DNA from: Mesostigma viride
Taxonomy: Eukaryota > Streptophyta > Mesostigmatophyceae > Mesostigmatales > Mesostigmataceae
NCBI GenBank assembly: GCA_009746045.1
Contig: RPFO01000065.1
Location: forward strand, 4,139,509 to 4,203,508
DNA length: 64,000 nt
Direction: 5' to 3'
Part shown: positions 60,115 through 64,000 of the stretch, in pieces
Position numbering within the stretch: position 1 is the first letter of the stretch
Layout of the letters: the number at the start of each line of letters is the position of its first letter
The notes under the pieces: model-generated
Seen by the model: only the letters and a program-made list of their open reading frames with translations
Database searches by the model: none
What the model was told of the DNA's origin: nothing
Translations under genes and position numbers: made by a program

Positions 60115-61560
60115 TACTGCGGTAGACTGCGGTGCGTAGCTAGTGAATCGAGAGATTCCGGAGACTTTTGCACACATACGGATACAAAAAGGAAACGTCC
60201 GCCGCCGTATAACGCCGTAGCAGATTCCCTGCCCTAGATAAGACTAGCACAGCCCCCTTCACAACAACAACAACAACAGTTCTCTTCCAAGTTCCAAGCG
60301 CAGACTTGGGGAACAGTGCGCTCAGTGTGGTGGCCGTTTTTCAGTTTCAACCGTTCTGACCGTTTGCTGTCAGCGTTGCGCAATGGAAGGGCATTGCATG
60401 GAAGGGCAAAGACTTCAGAACCTCGAAAGACTTTGAGAATCTCTCGAAGGCGTGGGATCCAACTGACTGACTGACTGACTGACTCCTGCAGCCCTGCTCG
60501 ATTTGCATGTTAATGATGTCATCTGTCCGTCAGATTGCTCGGCACTGAACGTCATGGTTTCAATTTTCAACGGTGATCTGGCTAAAACTGCCGCGCTAAG
60601 ACTACTGTGCGACTTCCGGGTACAGTCATTCACGCCTTCAGTTGGGTTCGAGATTTTTTAGGGGTCAACCAGGTCAACCCAACTTTTTCCGGGTAAATCA
60701 AGGGTAAATGGGTATTTTCGTTAGGTTGAGAGGTACCCCGTATCGACCAGCTGGTCAACCCAACTTAAGGCGACTCTACTACATTATACTAATTTGAACT
60801 AAAGATACTTAGTCATACTATTTTGAACTACTTTGAACTAAGAATGCCGAAATCCTATTCGACCCAACTTAAGGCGTGAACACAACTTAAGCCAACCCAA
60901 CTTAAGGCGTGCGGTGAACTGACTGAATGACTGTACTCATAGTCATGAGCTGAACTCCCGGCCCCCGCCAAGTCGGTCCTGGCCGCTCCCGGCCTGCTCG
61001 GCGCATTAGTTAGTGCTCACGCGTAAGTTAGCGCCTGGCCCGGGGCCCGGCGTAGTGGGGATCGGACGTGCCGGGCCTTGCAGGCCGGGAACCAGCTTGA
61101 GCAGGTCGGCCCAGGTGTGCACGGGGGCCGGGGCTCGCCGATCTCCTCCGCACGCGCAGCGGGCGGCTGGGCGGCGATCGATGGTGGCCGTCTCACAGTG
61201 CTGCAACTTTTGCACTAGTTGAACTTGTGGGCACCCCGGCCGCCCGGCTCACTCAGTGTAATGAGGCCCGGCCGGCCACCGGCACGTACTAGTGCCTCCG
61301 CTCAATGATCATCTCAGCCGAAAAGTCTGGTTAGCCATGGCATCTACTTGAGCCTACGCTCCTCATTGACTGGAGTAGTGCACCACCTTGCTCCGGGCTA
61401 TTGCAGCTGTTGCAGGCGAGCTAGGCCGGGTGGATTCAAATGGTGGCAGCTCTCAGTCTCGGACGGAGCGGCCAGCGCGGATTCAATGAAATCTTTCAGT
61501 CTCCTGCGCACTGCTCAGTCAGTGAGTGGTAATGAACAAAGGATGCAACTGACTTCACGC
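60115..61560. other. Non-coding DNA with low-complexity repeats
   Basis: Contains (CAA)n near 60266-60285, (CTGA)n near 60462-60483, and several 'CCCAACTTAAGGCG' repeats (60759-60915) mixed with 'TTTGAACTA' repeats. No gene recognised. Confidence 0.5.
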
Positions 61561-62232
61561 TGGCGACCTTGGTCTCGCGACTTTCGAGACCTTGGCCTCC
61601 AGCCTGAGGCTCCACCGCACCGATTGAACATCTTGGCGATTGCGTCCACCAGGCGAGCTTATATCCGCCAGCGCCCAATCAGGTCACGTGCTCCTCTAGC
61701 ACTGCGCGGATATCGTCCTTGGTAAGCCGGCGTCGGGGCCGCTGCCGCAGCGGCACCAGCAGCAGCTGCTCGGGCTAGCTGCAGGGGCCGCCTCTGCGCT
61801 GCCCACCATCATGATGGGCGCCTCTTCAGTTCCTGGCCGGCGAGTTGGTACATGTCGCCGTCGTTCATGTAGGTGCAGAGAATGACCATGCAGGCGCTGG
61901 TAGTACCGGCTCGATCACCACCGATTCCTGGATCAACCGTGCCCACGCAGTCCGTGGCTTGGTTGAAGTTGTTGTCGTGGCTGGGTACTATTATGCGGTG
62001 GTGCTCGATCAGCCCGTTCACTGTTCAGCAGCGGGATGACCTCGGCGCATTGTGCAAATGTTAGCGCCGACCACAGATGTTGCTGGCCGACCTAGTGGTC
62101 CCAGCCCAGTTTGAATACCGCATCCCCTCTCTCTCCCTTCTTTGGACTGCCATGCAGGACAAGAAGCGGTGGCAGAAGATTGTCAAGGCTCACACGCCAG
62201 CCCCTGTGGGCAAGCCGCCTCCCCCCAAGAGG
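61560..62232 (+). mobile_element. LINE relics flanking hAT copy 2
   Basis: 61575-61720 matches the LINE ORF1-related sequence near 34720-34850. Frame 62077-62232 (+) reads 'LLADLVVPAQFEYRIPSL' and 'AMQDKKRWQKIVKAH', resembling the 3' end of LINE reverse transcriptases. Its first 45 bp match 42370-42420. The hAT copy begins directly after. Confidence 0.55.
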
Positions 62233-63993
62233 CAGAGTGAGATCGTACGTTATACGCGTTATACGGTCACGGTGGAGTATAATGTATAATACGGTATAAT
62301 ACGGTATAATACGGTATTATACGTTTTCGTACGGACACACTCAGAATACTCTGATTTTACACATTTTAAGACACCCACCATCAATCCACATGTTTTTAAC
62401 ACTGTTTTGGACATAATCCAAGGTTGCCCTACCCTCGGCTATACTCTATACAGTGGATATTGTGGACACGATCGATGTATTGCATGTAATACTGAGAATG
62501 TAAACGTGCGCATGCATAATTGTGTGTATGTGTATATATGTGGCTTTATATTGGTTATGTTTACTTGGGTGCCTTCACTTTGATGCAAGTAATTATATAT
62601 TTTAATATATATATGTGGCTGTGCATGCACGCAAATACTACAGTAGTATACAATTAATGCATGTAGTATGTTTGCATGGTGCGATGCTATGTGAATATAC
62701 TGAGCTGCATGTGACTACAGGTGTGTGACTCGTGGTGTGCATTAATTAATTAATTAACTGAATAAATATTACTGAAATATTAATTAATCTCGTGTCCCCG
62801 TTGGGGAACCACGGAGGCTAAACAGGTGGGGATGTGATAAGTAACTCACATATTCTCACCTTCCATACAACAACCTTGTTTTCCAGCAGGCTGAAGAGCA
62901 TGACAGGCGTCTATGAGCTCGCCAGCTCCTTGCAACGGTGATGCCGCTCCCAGGCAGCTAGGGTCCTTGACTACGCAATATAGAATGTCTACCGTGCGAA
63001 AACCTCCATACAGGAAGCGTAGCAAAGCCAGATAACTGCCCGATCAATTCTGGGTAGCTTTAGGAAGCATGGCATACGCAGCGTAAGGAAAACCATTGAA
63101 AGCTGCGGAAAATCTGATAGCACAACTGCAACAAGTGGAGAACAAAATAGCAAGAAAAACCCAGAAACGGCGCAAAAAGTTTCATGCCAGGTTCATTAAG
63201 AGCGCAAACAGACTGGGCGGTGACATGCGGCAAATCAACGTACCACGGCCGGCATTATTTCCTACCCAGGCGCGCAAGAAAAGCCAGCCAGCCATGGATG
63301 GATTAACCGCGGATCGCGCAGGCCTGAACGAAATCATTTTAGAAATGACAGGAAATGGCCGCAGATCGAAGATGCTTAGGTTATTTTCATGGTGTCCGTT
63401 ACTAAACGGCTCTTGCTGCATCAAAATAACCCACGAATGTCGAGTTCTACCGTCGCAGGCACACATGCTAGATTATTCATCGCGGCCAAATTGACGTTGG
63501 ATGAGACCCCCGTGCAAATCTGTACCAACAAAGGCAGCGAATTTGCAAATAGTGCAGATCTTGCTATGAAACATCATAATAGAACATCACTTTTAACCAT
63601 CGGCTTAATTTTTTCGCCTGTCGCCCGCCGGATTAGCCATATTTTAACGGAACGCACGTCGCCATGGCCACCTCCGCACGGTGCGCGCACTGTGCACCAC
63701 AATGTCAAAATAAGATCGCGTCGAATTGTAAAAGTTCAGACGGGTCAGTACTTATTAGTAGAGATACGAAATCTGTGGCTTCAAATCGTTGCCCTGTCGT
63801 TCTGGCATCCTAGCCGCGCAACGTAAAAAAAACGCGGAAAACACGGCATTATACGGTATTATACGGTATTATACGGTATTATACGTCATTATGCGCTAAA
63901 ACGTATTACGTATGAAAAATCATACGCTCAAAGCCAGCGTATTACGTATTATACCGTATTATACCGTATTATACGGCGTATGATCTCACACTG
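62233..63993 (+). mobile_element. hAT-type non-autonomous transposon, copy 2 (inverted relative to copy 1)
   Basis: The element is 1761 bp. The left target duplication is CCAAGAGG (62225-62232); the right shows CCAAGAG before the window ends. Ends are CAGAGTGAGATCG and the complement of CAGTGTGAGATCA. Sequence is almost identical to copy 1. The 10-bp length gap is explained by one extra 10-bp subterminal unit near 63850-63890. The 132-codon frame (63096-63494) and 145-codon frame (63389-63826) are the same as in copy 1. Confidence 0.9.
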
Positions 63994-64000
63994 CCAAGAG

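Overview
The window is nuclear DNA of a eukaryote, most likely a green-lineage (Viridiplantae) alga. It has long spliced genes with GT-AG introns, large intronic microsatellites and several transposon classes. Its Snf2 remodeler carries the plant SPLAYED (SYD) signature rather than the animal or fungal BRM signature, and one retroelement has a layout like the algal TOC/PAT elements. The species is not identified.

Layout. (1) 242-3989 (+): 3' part of an RNA exonuclease 4 (REX4-type DEDDh) gene, five phase-compatible exons; the 5' end lies outside the window or was not found. (2) 4590-10022: LINE ORF1 relics and a broken minus-strand TPR/Sel1-repeat gene with a 1-kb GAG/GAT microsatellite inside it. 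(3) 11387-25266 (+): a ten-exon gene for a predicted 2039-residue type I membrane glycoprotein. Its C-terminus resembles the auxiliary subunits of the CatSper flagellar calcium channel. Its last intron holds a 3.1-kb array of about 52 copies of a 59-bp unit. (4) 25.3-43.3 kb: a transposon graveyard. It holds two 1699-bp piggyBac-like elements, a tyrosine-recombinase-type retroelement with split direct repeats (A1-internal-B1-A2-B2), LINE ORF1/ORF2 fragments and a hAT element with a perfect 8-bp target duplication inside a LINE ORF1. (5) 43322-58827 (-): a complete 22-exon SYD-like SWI/SNF ATPase, 1495 residues, all phases consistent, with a duplicated QLQ-like two-exon module and microsatellites in many introns. 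(6) 58.8-64 kb: upstream region with a TA-flanked MITE, LINE relics and a second, inverted hAT copy.

The host genes act in different processes: RNA processing, flagellar calcium signalling and chromatin remodelling. They do not form a functional cluster. The most unusual content is the CatSper-like gene, the split-direct-repeat retroelement, and transposon insertions whose paralogous empty sites are also present in the window. Exon models were built by hand from splice consensus, reading phase and family resemblance. No database search was possible.
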